6,243 nt of DNA, from the NCBI GenBank assembly GCA_002169365.1, contig NHLE01000033.1, positions 1-6,243 of the forward strand, read 5' to 3'. The translations under genes and the position numbers were made by a program. The notes under the pieces were generated by a model that did no database searches, was not told where the DNA came from, and saw nothing but the letters and a program-made list of their open reading frames with translations. Below are positions 1-5,779 of this stretch, in pieces (position 1 is the first letter of the stretch; every line of letters starts with the position of its first letter). Origin of the DNA: Pelagibacteraceae bacterium TMED259. Its GTDB lineage: Bacteria; Pseudomonadota; Alphaproteobacteria; HIMB59.

Positions 1-1032
1 TGTCATAGCTATTCCAACGGGGACTGCTCTTATTCCTACACAAGGGTCATGACGACCAATAGTTTTAATTTTTGTATTTTTAAGATCTTTAGAAATTGTA
101 TTTTTTTCAGATAATACTGAGCTAGTAGGCTTAACTATGTATCTAAAAACAATATCTTGCCCAGATGAAATTCCTCCTAAGATGCCCCCAGCATGATTAC
201 TATGAAATGAAATCTTTTTATTTTTTGAAGACATCTGATCAGAGGCATTCGTTCCATCTAATTCAACTAAGTCAAATCCTGAACCAAACTCAATGCCCTT
301 TACAGCATTAATGCTCATGATAGCTTTTGATAATTCTGAGTCTAGTTTTTGATAGATAGGTTCACCAATACCTACGGGGCAGTTTTTTACTCTAACTTCA
401 ATTATGGCTCCCAAGGACGACCCTTTTTTTCTGTGATATAGGATAGAGTCTTCCCAAGTTTTAATTATGGATTTGTCAGGGGAGAAAAAGGGATTTTTAA
501 GGATAAAATTCTCATTCCAATTATTATTAGAAATTTTATTTTCTCCTATTTGAATTACTGCACTGTTTACTTTAATCTTAGGTTTAATTATTTTATTAAG
601 TAGAATTTCTGAAAGCGCTCCTGCCGCAACTCTCATTGCAGTTTCTCTCGCACTAGATCTCCCACCCCCTCTGTAATCAAAATTCTTATATTTCATATGG
701 TAGGTGAAGTCTGCATGACCTGGTCTAAATTTATTTTTTATTTTTGAGTAATCCTTGCTTCTTTGGTCAGAGTTATAAATAATAAATGAAATAGGGGAGC
801 CTGTACTTTTGCCATTAAAAACTCCTGAAAGAATCTTAACTAAATCCTGTTCTTTCCTTTGAGTTGTAAATTTTGACTGCCCTGGTTTTCTTAAATCCAA
901 TCTGGACTGTATAAATTTTAAATCTATAGGGATATTAGCTGGAAAACCATCTACGACGCATCCTATAGCTTCACCATGGCTTTCTCCCCATGTCGTGAAT
1001 TTTAAAAGATTTCCAAATGAGTTATGAGACAT
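1..1032 (-). CDS. aroC: Chorismate synthase AroC, 3' end cut off by the window edge
   Basis: Catalyses the last shikimate-pathway step, conversion of 5-enolpyruvylshikimate-3-phosphate to chorismate, the cytoplasmic precursor of aromatic amino acids and folate; the family needs reduced FMN. I translated the minus strand from the ATG at 1032: 344 residues are open to base 1 without a stop, against about 360 for the usual protein, so only the C-terminal tail is missing. Family signatures are all present: WGESHG at residues 15-20, RKPGQS at 48-53, FRPGHAD at 102-108, RGGGRSSARET at 121-131, SNHAGGILGG at 278-287 and GRHDPC at 326-331. The start gives the normal N-terminus (MSHNSFGNLLKFTTWGESHG). 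No Shine-Dalgarno sequence is visible. It lies 8 bases downstream of fabI and is presumably co-transcribed with it. No frameshift or missing key motif seen. Confidence 0.97.
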   Translation of the reverse strand, partial: MSHNSFGNLLKFTTWGESHGEAIGCVVDGFPANIPIDLKFIQSRLDLRKPGQSKFTTQRKEQDLVKILSGVFNGKSTGSPISFIIYNSDQRSKDYSKIKNKFRPGHADFTYHMKYKNFDYRGGGRSSARETAMRVAAGALSEILLNKIIKPKIKVNSAVIQIGENKISNNNWNENFILKNPFFSPDKSIIKTWEDSILYHRKKGSSLGAIIEVRVKNCPVGIGEPIYQKLDSELSKAIMSINAVKGIEFGSGFDLVELDGTNASDQMSSKNKKISFHSNHAGGILGGISSGQDIVFRYIVKPTSSVLSEKNTISKDLKNTKIKTIGRHDPCVGIRAVPVGIAMT

Positions 1033-1040
1033 TATCTATG

Positions 1041-1862
1041 TTATTTATTTTTAAATTCATTCAAAAGATTGGCAACGCCCTCTGCTTCATCGACCGCAAC
1101 CATTCCAACGGTATGGTAACCACAATCAACATGATGAATTTCTCCAGTTACACCAGATGATAAATCACTAAGTAAATAAGCTCCTGTATTGCCTACATCT
1201 TCAAGAGTTACATTTCTTTTTAATGGAGAATTAAGCTCATTCCATTTAAGAATAAATCGAAAATCACCGATACCTGATGCCGCTAAAGTTTTAATAGGCC
1301 CTGCTGAGATTGCATTTACCCGAATATTTTTATCTCCCATATCAACTGATAAATATTTTACAGAGGCTTCTAGTGCTGATTTAGCTACCCCCATGACATT
1401 ATAATGCGGCATTACTTGTTCGGCTCCGTAATAAGTTAAAGTTAGTATGCTCCCTCCATCTTCCATTAGTTCATAACAGAATTTACATGATTCAGTAAAA
1501 GAGTAGCAAGATATATTCAAACTATTTAGAAAATTGTCTTTCGATGTATTGACATATTTTCCTCTTAGTTCATTTTTGTCAGCAAAAGCTACAGCGTGGA
1601 CAAAAAAATCAATTTTACCCCATTTTTCTTTAATTTTTTTAAATGCTTTTTCTGTTGATCCTTCTTCGCTTACATCACATTGTATTAAAAAATCAGAATT
1701 AACTGATTTCGCTAGTGGCTCAATTCTTTTTAAAAGAAGGTCATTTTGATATGTAAAAGCTAATTCTGCACCAAAATTTGCACATTGTCTTGCTATGCCC
1801 CAAGCTATTGATTTATCATTAGCAACGCCCATGATTAATCCTTTTTTGTTTTTTAGATCCAT
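1041..1862 (-). CDS. fabI: Enoyl-[acyl-carrier-protein] reductase (NADH), FabI type
   Basis: Reduces trans-2-enoyl-ACP in the last step of each type II fatty-acid elongation cycle, in the cytoplasm. The 273-residue protein is a divergent short-chain dehydrogenase of the FabI class. The nucleotide-binding N-terminus reads GLIMGVANDKSIAWGIA (residues 8-24), with a CDV (62-64) and HAVAFA (89-94) following as in the family. The active site is Tyr154-x6-Lys161 in PHYNVMGVAK, with a further Tyr144 in TYYGAE; these correspond to E. coli Tyr156, Lys163 and Tyr146, so it should be catalytically intact and of the triclosan-target class. SAGPIKTLAASGI and GEIHHVDCGYH near the C-terminus are also typical. 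Length is normal (E. coli 262) with a slightly long C-terminal tail. First gene of a fabI-aroC unit, divergent from pdxH across 31 bases. No Shine-Dalgarno sequence precedes the ATG. Confidence 0.97.
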   Translation of the reverse strand: MDLKNKKGLIMGVANDKSIAWGIARQCANFGAELAFTYQNDLLLKRIEPLAKSVNSDFLIQCDVSEEGSTEKAFKKIKEKWGKIDFFVHAVAFADKNELRGKYVNTSKDNFLNSLNISCYSFTESCKFCYELMEDGGSILTLTYYGAEQVMPHYNVMGVAKSALEASVKYLSVDMGDKNIRVNAISAGPIKTLAASGIGDFRFILKWNELNSPLKRNVTLEDVGNTGAYLLSDLSSGVTGEIHHVDCGYHTVGMVAVDEAEGVANLLNEFKNK

Positions 1863-1893
1863 TTTGATTTAAACTTTATATAATAGACATACC
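1863..1893. promoter_or_regulatory. Divergent fabI / pdxH promoter spacer with overlapping -10 elements
   Basis: These 31 bases are the only room for promoters of two divergent genes. A perfect plus-strand TATAAT lies at 1879-1884; the expected transcription start (about 1891) is only 3 bases before the pdxH ATG. On the minus strand the same bases read TATTAT (1885-1880), a 5/6 match to -10, placing a fabI start near 1873 with a leader of about 11 bases. No good TTGACA-like -35 is found at the right distance on either strand; any -35 would lie within the opposing gene. Promoter function is inferred from position and match only. Confidence 0.5.
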
Positions 1894-2484
1894 ATGTTAG
1901 ATAAAAATTTAAATCCAATTATTCAATTTAAAGAATGGTTTGATCTTGCCTCAAAAAAAGAAATCAATGATCCAAATGCAATGTGCTTATCTACAGTATC
2001 TCAAGATAATAAACCACATTCCAGAATGGTGCTTTTAAAGGACTTTAATGAAAAAGGTTTCATTTTTTATACCAATTATGAAAGCAACAAGGGTAAAGAT
2101 ATTTATTCTAATGTAAATGTTTGTCTAAATTTTCACTGGAAGTCTTTATTAAGACAGGTGAGGGTAGAGGGTATAATTGAAAAACTACCATCACAAGTTT
2201 CAGATAAATATTTTAATTCAAGGCACTATTTAAGTCGAATTGGAGCTTGGGCCTCTAATCAATCAAATTTATTGAATAAAAGAGAAGATTTAGAAAATAA
2301 AATTGAATTTTTTAAAAAGAAATACCCTGATGCTCAAAATGTCCCTCGACCTTCATATTGGGGAGGCTTTTTAATTAAATATTATAAAATTGAATTTTGG
2401 CAAGATATGCCTCATAGAATCCATCAAAGAACTGTCTATGAAATTATTAATAATTCTTGGGAGCAATACACTCTTAGTCCTTAA
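1894..2484 (+). CDS. pdxH: Pyridoxamine/pyridoxine 5'-phosphate oxidase PdxH
   Basis: FMN-dependent oxidase making pyridoxal 5'-phosphate from the pyridoxamine or pyridoxine phosphate forms; it serves vitamin B6 synthesis and salvage in the cytoplasm. The 196-residue protein has the full split-barrel pattern: AMCLSTV at 29-35, the FMN-binding RMVLLK at 44-49, FYTNYESNKG around 58-67, and the C-terminal dimerisation/active-site region PRPSYWGG (151-158), EFWQ (167-170) and HRIHQR (173-178). Arg174 and His176 match the catalytic RLH motif of E. coli PdxH. It is about 20 residues shorter than E. coli (218), all at the N-terminus, and ends TLSP instead of the usual RLAP. The ATG directly follows a predicted promoter and has no Shine-Dalgarno sequence, suggesting leaderless translation. 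Its TAA overlaps the stop of the convergent nucleotidyltransferase gene. Confidence 0.96.
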   Translation: MLDKNLNPIIQFKEWFDLASKKEINDPNAMCLSTVSQDNKPHSRMVLLKDFNEKGFIFYTNYESNKGKDIYSNVNVCLNFHWKSLLRQVRVEGIIEKLPSQVSDKYFNSRHYLSRIGAWASNQSNLLNKREDLENKIEFFKKKYPDAQNVPRPSYWGGFLIKYYKIEFWQDMPHRIHQRTVYEIINNSWEQYTLSP

Positions 2485-2942
2485 TTTTTTTTTAAAAGGT
2501 ACTCACTCCACCTTTTTAAAAGATCTGAACTTGAAGACTCTTTATGATTTCCTCCAACTCCATATTCTAATTTAATATCACATTTAAGTGCAGTATCATG
2601 CTCAAGTATCTTTGAGCTATCTGAACGATCTCCACCATTTGCAAATATGATTTTATTATTTGGAAACTTTTTTCTTATTTTTAAAAGTAAATTGTTAGCA
2701 CTTCCAAGATTGTCATCTTCAAAATCCATAACTTCATCAACTACAGACAAATTTTCAATTACAAACATTCGATGTTTTATATCCATAAAATAATTACCTT
2801 TTTTTTTGATTAACCAATTATTTGAGTTAATGCCAACAATTAAGTAGTCTGAAAATTTTAAACAATCCTTCATCATCATTATATGGCCAGGATGGATAGG
2901 ATCAAAACCTCCTGAAACTATTCCAATTATTTTTTTATCCAT
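2481..2942 (-). CDS. HxGH-type nucleotidyltransferase (cytidylyltransferase-like, RfaE2-related), substrate unknown
   Basis: A 153-residue member of the cytidylyltransferase-like superfamily, which transfers a nucleotide monophosphate from CTP or ATP to a phosphorylated alcohol or sugar. The nucleotide-binding HPGH is at residues 17-20 within SGGFDPIHPGH. IVGINSNNWLIKKKG (35-49) and a VVDEVMDFEDD segment (67-77) follow the RfaE2/heptose-1-phosphate adenylyltransferase layout. FANGGDR at 100-106 stands where RfaE2 has KGGD, and GVGGNHKESSSSDLL (128-142) provides the serine-rich C-terminal motif. The TagD-type RTxGISTT motif is absent. It is a stand-alone domain without a fused sugar kinase. 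Start ATG overlaps the pyrE stop by 8 bases, so it is the last gene of the operon and probably translationally coupled. The family is clear; whether the substrate is a heptose phosphate, glycerol-3-phosphate or something else cannot be read from sequence. Confidence 0.88.
   Translation of the reverse strand: MDKKIIGIVSGGFDPIHPGHIMMMKDCLKFSDYLIVGINSNNWLIKKKGNYFMDIKHRMFVIENLSVVDEVMDFEDDNLGSANNLLLKIRKKFPNNKIIFANGGDRSDSSKILEHDTALKCDIKLEYGVGGNHKESSSSDLLKRWSEYLLKKN
2494..2516. terminator. Weak hairpin at the pdxH / nucleotidyltransferase convergence
   Basis: AAAAGGT (2494-2500) and ACCTTTT (2510-2516) form a perfect 7-bp inverted repeat around a 9-base loop. With a one-base bulge the stem can extend by A-T pairs into TTTT on the left and AAAA on the right. 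It sits just past the pdxH stop but inside the C-terminal codons of the opposing gene. Only two G-C pairs are present and the plus-strand T-run after the stem is short, so it is at best a weak or bidirectional terminator. No better candidate lies between these convergent genes. Confidence 0.25.
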
Positions 2943-3573
2943 TAGTTATATTTTCTAAGTATTTTTTAAGATTGATATAATCTTTCTCTGATATGTAATT
3001 AGGCGAGACTTCTAAAATATCTTTCCAACTAGCCAAATAATTTAGATTAACTCTCATTTTTTTCATATTTTCTTTAGCACTGGGATAAATGTCATAAAAA
3101 AAAACAACAAAAATATCTTTTACGGATAAGTGAGCCTTTCTCATTGAGTTAATAAAATGGATCTTACTTCCTCCATCTGTTGCCATATCTTCAATTAAAA
3201 TTGATTTAGATTTTTTTCTAAACTCACCTTCTATCAGCTTACCTTTTCCAAAGCCCTTTGGTTGTTTGCGGATATATACCATTGGCAGCTTTAGTTTTTG
3301 AGATATGAAAGAAGAATAAGGAATACCAGCAGTTTCTCCTCCGGCAACAATGATTTCACCTTTGTAGATATCCTTAATTTGTTTTGACATTTCGTTAATG
3401 ATTATTTCTCTTTCTTTTGGGAAGGATACTAACTTTCTGCAGTCAACATAGACTGGACTTTTTTTTCCAGATGTAAGAATGAATTTATTTCTAAAATTAA
3501 TATTTACACAGCCAATGCTAAGTAAAATATTAGCTATTTTTTGTCTAGAAGTTTTGATTTTGACCTTCGACAT
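2935..3573 (-). CDS. pyrE: Orotate phosphoribosyltransferase PyrE
   Basis: Transfers the phosphoribosyl group of PRPP to orotate, giving OMP, the fifth step of pyrimidine synthesis. The 212-residue protein shows [22 protein letters not shown] near residues 31-52, the lysine-rich catalytic loop [16 protein letters not shown] (101-116; Lys103, 106, 110, 112) and the PRPP-binding motif [13 protein letters not shown] (125-137, with acidic Glu128-Asp129). The C-terminal [13 protein letters not shown] region fits the alphaproteobacterial PyrE type. The start is well constrained: in this frame a TGA sits two codons upstream (3579-3577), and no other ATG precedes the conserved region. The first 13 codons are read from DNA that also encodes the C-terminus of the DUF2256 gene. 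Its stop overlaps the nucleotidyltransferase start by 8 bases. Confidence 0.96.
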   Translation of the reverse strand: MSKVKIKTSRQKIANILLSIGCVNINFRNKFILTSGKKSPVYVDCRKLVSFPKEREIIINEMSKQIKDIYKGEIIVAGGETAGIPYSSFISQKLKLPMVYIRKQPKGFGKGKLIEGEFRKKSKSILIEDMATDGGSKIHFINSMRKAHLSVKDIFVVFFYDIYPSAKENMKKMRVNLNYLASWKDILEVSPNYISEKDYINLKKYLENITNG

Positions 3574-3677
3574 TTCTCAGAGCAATATTTAACATCATTC
3601 CATACTTTTTCCCATTTTTTTCTCCAATTAAATGGTCTTTTGCATACAATACAGGTTTTAAAGAGTTTTTTGTTCAG
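3534..3677 (-). CDS. DUF2256 small zinc-ribbon protein, apparent CTG start
   Basis: A 47-residue ORF with the hallmark of the DUF2256 family (function unknown): Cys9-x2-Cys12, then [24 protein letters not shown], giving CxxC-x19-CxxxC with Cys32 and Cys36 as likely zinc ligands, and a Lys/Arg-rich tail ending at TAG (3536-3534). No ATG, GTG or TTG exists in frame between the usp stop (TAG, 3680-3678) and the first cysteine. The first codon after that stop, CTG at 3677-3675, aligns with where the family normally has its initiator Met (LNKKLFKTC beside a typical M-x-KK-L-x-K-x-C), so I place the start there. It is in the same frame as usp, with zero spacing, and overlaps pyrE by 40 bases. Translation could be by CTG initiation coupled to usp termination, or by TAG readthrough. 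The family call is firm; the start is inferred. Confidence 0.8.
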   Translation of the reverse strand: MNKKLFKTCIVCKRPFNWRKKWEKVWNDVKYCSEKCRRSKSKLLDKK

Positions 3678-4157
3678 CTAGATAATTTTTTCTATTTCAT
3701 CATCTTGTAAATTTCCATTAATTACAACCAATGGGCATAATAGGGAATTATTTTTTTCATAAACAAGTTTGTCAATTAATGGTCCAGGTTTTCCAATATC
3801 TGAACTTGTTGCCAAAATAATTGTTGAGTTAGATGAGTATTTATTAAGAAAATCAATAAAATTATCTATTTCATTGATCTTAAATATTTCAGCATCTGCC
3901 TTAATTTTTAATTTTTTAAAAATAAAATCATGTACTTCTTTATGTTTTATTTTTTCGTTTTCTATCAGATCCTTATTAAGTATTGACTCAGTAGAATTGG
4001 TTAGCATCATCCCATCACTAACATTTTCAATAAAACTAATTGTTGTTAAGTGAGACTTAGTTGACTTAGCTCTTTTTATAGCAAATTTTACAGCAGTCCA
4101 CATCTCTTGACTTTGATCGATTACTATAAAATAGTTTCTATTATTTTTTTTCTTCAT
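3678..4157 (-). CDS. Universal stress protein (UspA family), single domain
   Basis: A 159-residue soluble protein with the Usp alpha/beta fold. It starts with the first strand NYFIVIDQSQEMWTAVKFAIKRA (8-30) and ends with SSNSTIILATSSDIGKPGPLIDKLV (about 108-132) and CPLVVINGNLQDDEIEKI (141-158). The ATP-binding loop is a G-x2-G-type variant: Gly122-Lys-Pro-Gly125 is seen, but the canonical G-x9-G-S/T second half is not, so nucleotide binding is plausible, not certain. The GPGPL-like segment and a GNLxDEEI C-terminus are, as I recall, typical of alphaproteobacterial single-domain Usps. That ending indicates the TAG stop is the natural end and not a truncation, although the next gene continues in the same frame. 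The ATG overlaps the preceding gene's TGA in an ATGA arrangement. Its place behind a permease and its membrane partner suggests a regulatory role for that transporter. Confidence 0.88.
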   Translation of the reverse strand: MKKKNNRNYFIVIDQSQEMWTAVKFAIKRAKSTKSHLTTISFIENVSDGMMLTNSTESILNKDLIENEKIKHKEVHDFIFKKLKIKADAEIFKINEIDNFIDFLNKYSSNSTIILATSSDIGKPGPLIDKLVYEKNNSLLCPLVVINGNLQDDEIEKII

Positions 4158-4840
4158 TTTTTTCTAAATATTAAATTTGATATTAAGCTAAAGGCTATCG
4201 AAAAAACAATCAATATAAATACATAAAGAAATGATTGTTCTGTTAAAAGCTTTTCTAGATTGCTTGTTAATCCTTTTTTTTCAATAGTTAATTTTTTTTC
4301 TATTGTTGATACTATTTCTTCATCTAAAACTTCATATAAATGAATTGTTATATCGCCTTCTGAAATATTATCTGGTATTTCAAACTTTGTATAAAATAAA
4401 TTCTCTTCTATTTCATCTAACTCTTCCTCATAGTACAGACCTTTGGCCTCTAAGGCCTTTCTTATCCGGTAGAGCTCTTCAGAAAAATTATTTATTAAAT
4501 TATGTCTATTTGTAATTTCTGAAATTAAAAAAATTTCATTTAAGGATTTTTTTGGAGTCGTAAAAATACCAAAAAAGACTGGGATATTAGATAGTTCTTG
4601 TGTGTCATTAATCCAAAATAAACCATTTTTTATTTTAGTGCTGAGTTTCGCTTTTTGTTTTTCACCTTCAAAAATAATAATAACATCTCTGTTTTCCTTT
4701 TTTTGACCAAAGAGTAAAATTTCCTTACCTAAGAAGCTAGAATTAATCTCTATTTTAAAAGTATCCAACGTGAAATTAGCTGATTGAACACTAGATGCTA
4801 TTATACTAAAAAAAATTAAAAATATAAATTTTCTATACAT
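4154..4840 (-). CDS. Alph_Pro_TM (TIGR02186-like) membrane-anchored periplasmic protein
   Basis: A 228-residue protein of unknown function. It has an N-terminal signal peptide (MYRKF then a hydrophobic stretch to about residue 17, probable cleavage near VQS-A at 20-21). A periplasmic domain of about 180 residues follows, then a C-terminal transmembrane helix at about 204-225 ending in RKK, which predicts a short cytoplasmic tail. The segment IEINSSFLGKEILLFGQKKENRDVIIIFEG (about 31-60) followed by GLFWIND and IPVFFGIFTT resembles the family recalled as Alph_Pro_TM/TIGR02186, which occurs once per genome in alphaproteobacteria, commonly next to a TauE/SafE permease gene, as here. The start overlaps the permease stop by 8 bases; the stop overlaps usp by 4. 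A role as accessory subunit of the permease is inferred from context. I see no enzymatic motif. Confidence 0.75.
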   Translation of the reverse strand: MYRKFIFLIFFSIIASSVQSANFTLDTFKIEINSSFLGKEILLFGQKKENRDVIIIFEGEKQKAKLSTKIKNGLFWINDTQELSNIPVFFGIFTTPKKSLNEIFLISEITNRHNLINNFSEELYRIRKALEAKGLYYEEELDEIEENLFYTKFEIPDNISEGDITIHLYEVLDEEIVSTIEKKLTIEKKGLTSNLEKLLTEQSFLYVFILIVFSIAFSLISNLIFRKK

Positions 4841-5735
4841 AATTAATTTTGAATAGTTCTATAGGTGTTCTAAATAATTCATAGATTAAAAATGAAGCTA
4901 TGATTACTAAGAGCACTCCAAATAATACCTTTAGGTTTTCTTGATCAAACTTATCTATAATCCTTGATGCTATCGCCGCTCCTATTGAGCTGCTTATAAT
5001 TAAAAAAATAGCTAAAACAAAATCTATGTTTTGATTAATATATATTTGTAAAAATAATGATATTAATGCAACAACTGTAATATTTAAAAGAGAGGATCCT
5101 ATAACAGAGATAGTTTTCATTCCTAAAATGTAAATCATACAAGGGATTAATATAAAACCCCCTCCAATTCCAGTAAGTCCGGTTAACATACCAATTAGAT
5201 ATCCAATTGAAAGAGGTGCAAGAATACTTATATATAATTTTGATTTTCTATATTTAATTTTTATTGGCAGGCCATGTATCCAAGAGTGTTGATGGAGCTT
5301 AAACTTTTTATTTTTGTGAAATAAATTAATTTTTGCAGTTTCGTATAATATAAACAGAGCAGTGCCAAGAAGAAGAACAATATAAATTGAATTTAAATAA
5401 TTATCTATCAATCCTATGTTTTTAAGAGAATTTAAAAGAAGAACGCCTGTAAGAGTTCCAAAAATACCTCCAATTATCATTGTAAAACTTATTTGATAAT
5501 CAATATTTTTTTTTTGATAATGGCTCATTACCCCAGTAGAAGTAGATGCAAAGACTTGTACAGTTGTAGTTCCTACAGCAACAGCAGGGGGGATGCCAAC
5601 CAAAATTAAAAGTGGTGAAGTAATAAAACCACCGCCTATTCCAAACAATCCTGAAATAAATCCTATTCCAATACCTAGAGAAATTAGAAGGTAAATATTT
5701 ATAGATATTTCTGCAATTGGTAGGTAGAAGTTCAT
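4833..5735 (-). CDS. TauE/SafE family permease (anion or sulfur-compound exporter type)
   Basis: A 300-residue inner-membrane protein of the TauE/SafE (DUF81) family, whose characterised members move sulfite, sulfoacetate or related organosulfur anions; the substrate here is unknown. It shows the family's internal duplication: FGIGGGFITSPLL (31-43) followed by AVAVGTTTVQVFASTSTG (51-68) in the first half, and TGIGGGFILIPCM (188-200) followed by SVIGSSLLNITVVA (210-223) in the second. The two halves are joined by a basic cytoplasmic loop (about 135-166, rich in Lys and His). By eye there are about eight hydrophobic segments. First gene of the six-gene minus-strand operon, with TAG overlapping the next ATG by 8 bases. 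Upstream of its ATG is only AACAAGAA, a very weak ribosome-binding site. Length is in the usual range and no disruption is seen. Confidence 0.9.
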   Translation of the reverse strand: MNFYLPIAEISINIYLLISLGIGIGFISGLFGIGGGFITSPLLILVGIPPAVAVGTTTVQVFASTSTGVMSHYQKKNIDYQISFTMIIGGIFGTLTGVLLLNSLKNIGLIDNYLNSIYIVLLLGTALFILYETAKINLFHKNKKFKLHQHSWIHGLPIKIKYRKSKLYISILAPLSIGYLIGMLTGLTGIGGGFILIPCMIYILGMKTISVIGSSLLNITVVALISLFLQIYINQNIDFVLAIFLIISSSIGAAIASRIIDKFDQENLKVLFGVLLVIIASFLIYELFRTPIELFKINYV

Positions 5736-5779
5736 TTCTTGTTAAGATTTTTTAATAATATATTTTATATATCATAATA
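5736..5779. promoter_or_regulatory. Divergent AT-only spacer between permease operon and DHFR-fold gene
   Basis: Forty-four bases with only four G or C. On the plus strand, TTGTTA (5739-5744, 4/6 to -35) with TATTTT (5761-5766) 16 bases on, or TATATC (5768-5773), could serve the rightward gene; the latter would give a leaderless mRNA. Several AT-rich hexamers on the minus strand could act as -10. So much AT makes individual assignments unreliable. Confidence 0.35.

Noticed and set aside
1189..1404. Plus-strand ORF of 71 codons opposite fabI
   Set aside because: It lies wholly antisense to a clear fabI reading frame and its translation resembles no family; a shadow ORF.
1534..1749. Second plus-strand ORF of 71 codons opposite fabI
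   Set aside because: Antisense to conserved FabI coding sequence, with no recognisable motif or start signal.
2390..2575. Plus-strand ORF of 61 codons across the pdxH 3' end
   Set aside because: It overlaps the conserved C-terminus of pdxH in another frame and runs antisense into the nucleotidyltransferase; no family features.
3534..3680. Reassignment of TAG as a sense codon
   Set aside because: Usp reaches its family's usual C-terminus at TAG, the permease and DUF2256 genes also end in TAG at sensible points, and no suppressor tRNA is seen; ordinary stops explain this better.
3769..4053. Plus-strand ORF of 94 codons opposite usp
   Set aside because: It is hydrophobic only because it is the complement of a Lys/Asp-rich gene; the minus-strand Usp explains the region fully.
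4443..4458. GC-rich GGCC-TCTAA-GGCC inverted repeat
   Set aside because: It falls within ordinary codons for Lys-Ala-Leu-Glu-Ala-Lys in the Alph_Pro_TM gene; short and explained by repeated Ala codons.
4303..4515. Plus-strand ORF of 70 codons opposite the Alph_Pro_TM gene
   Set aside because: Antisense shadow with Leu-rich low-complexity translation and no conserved feature.
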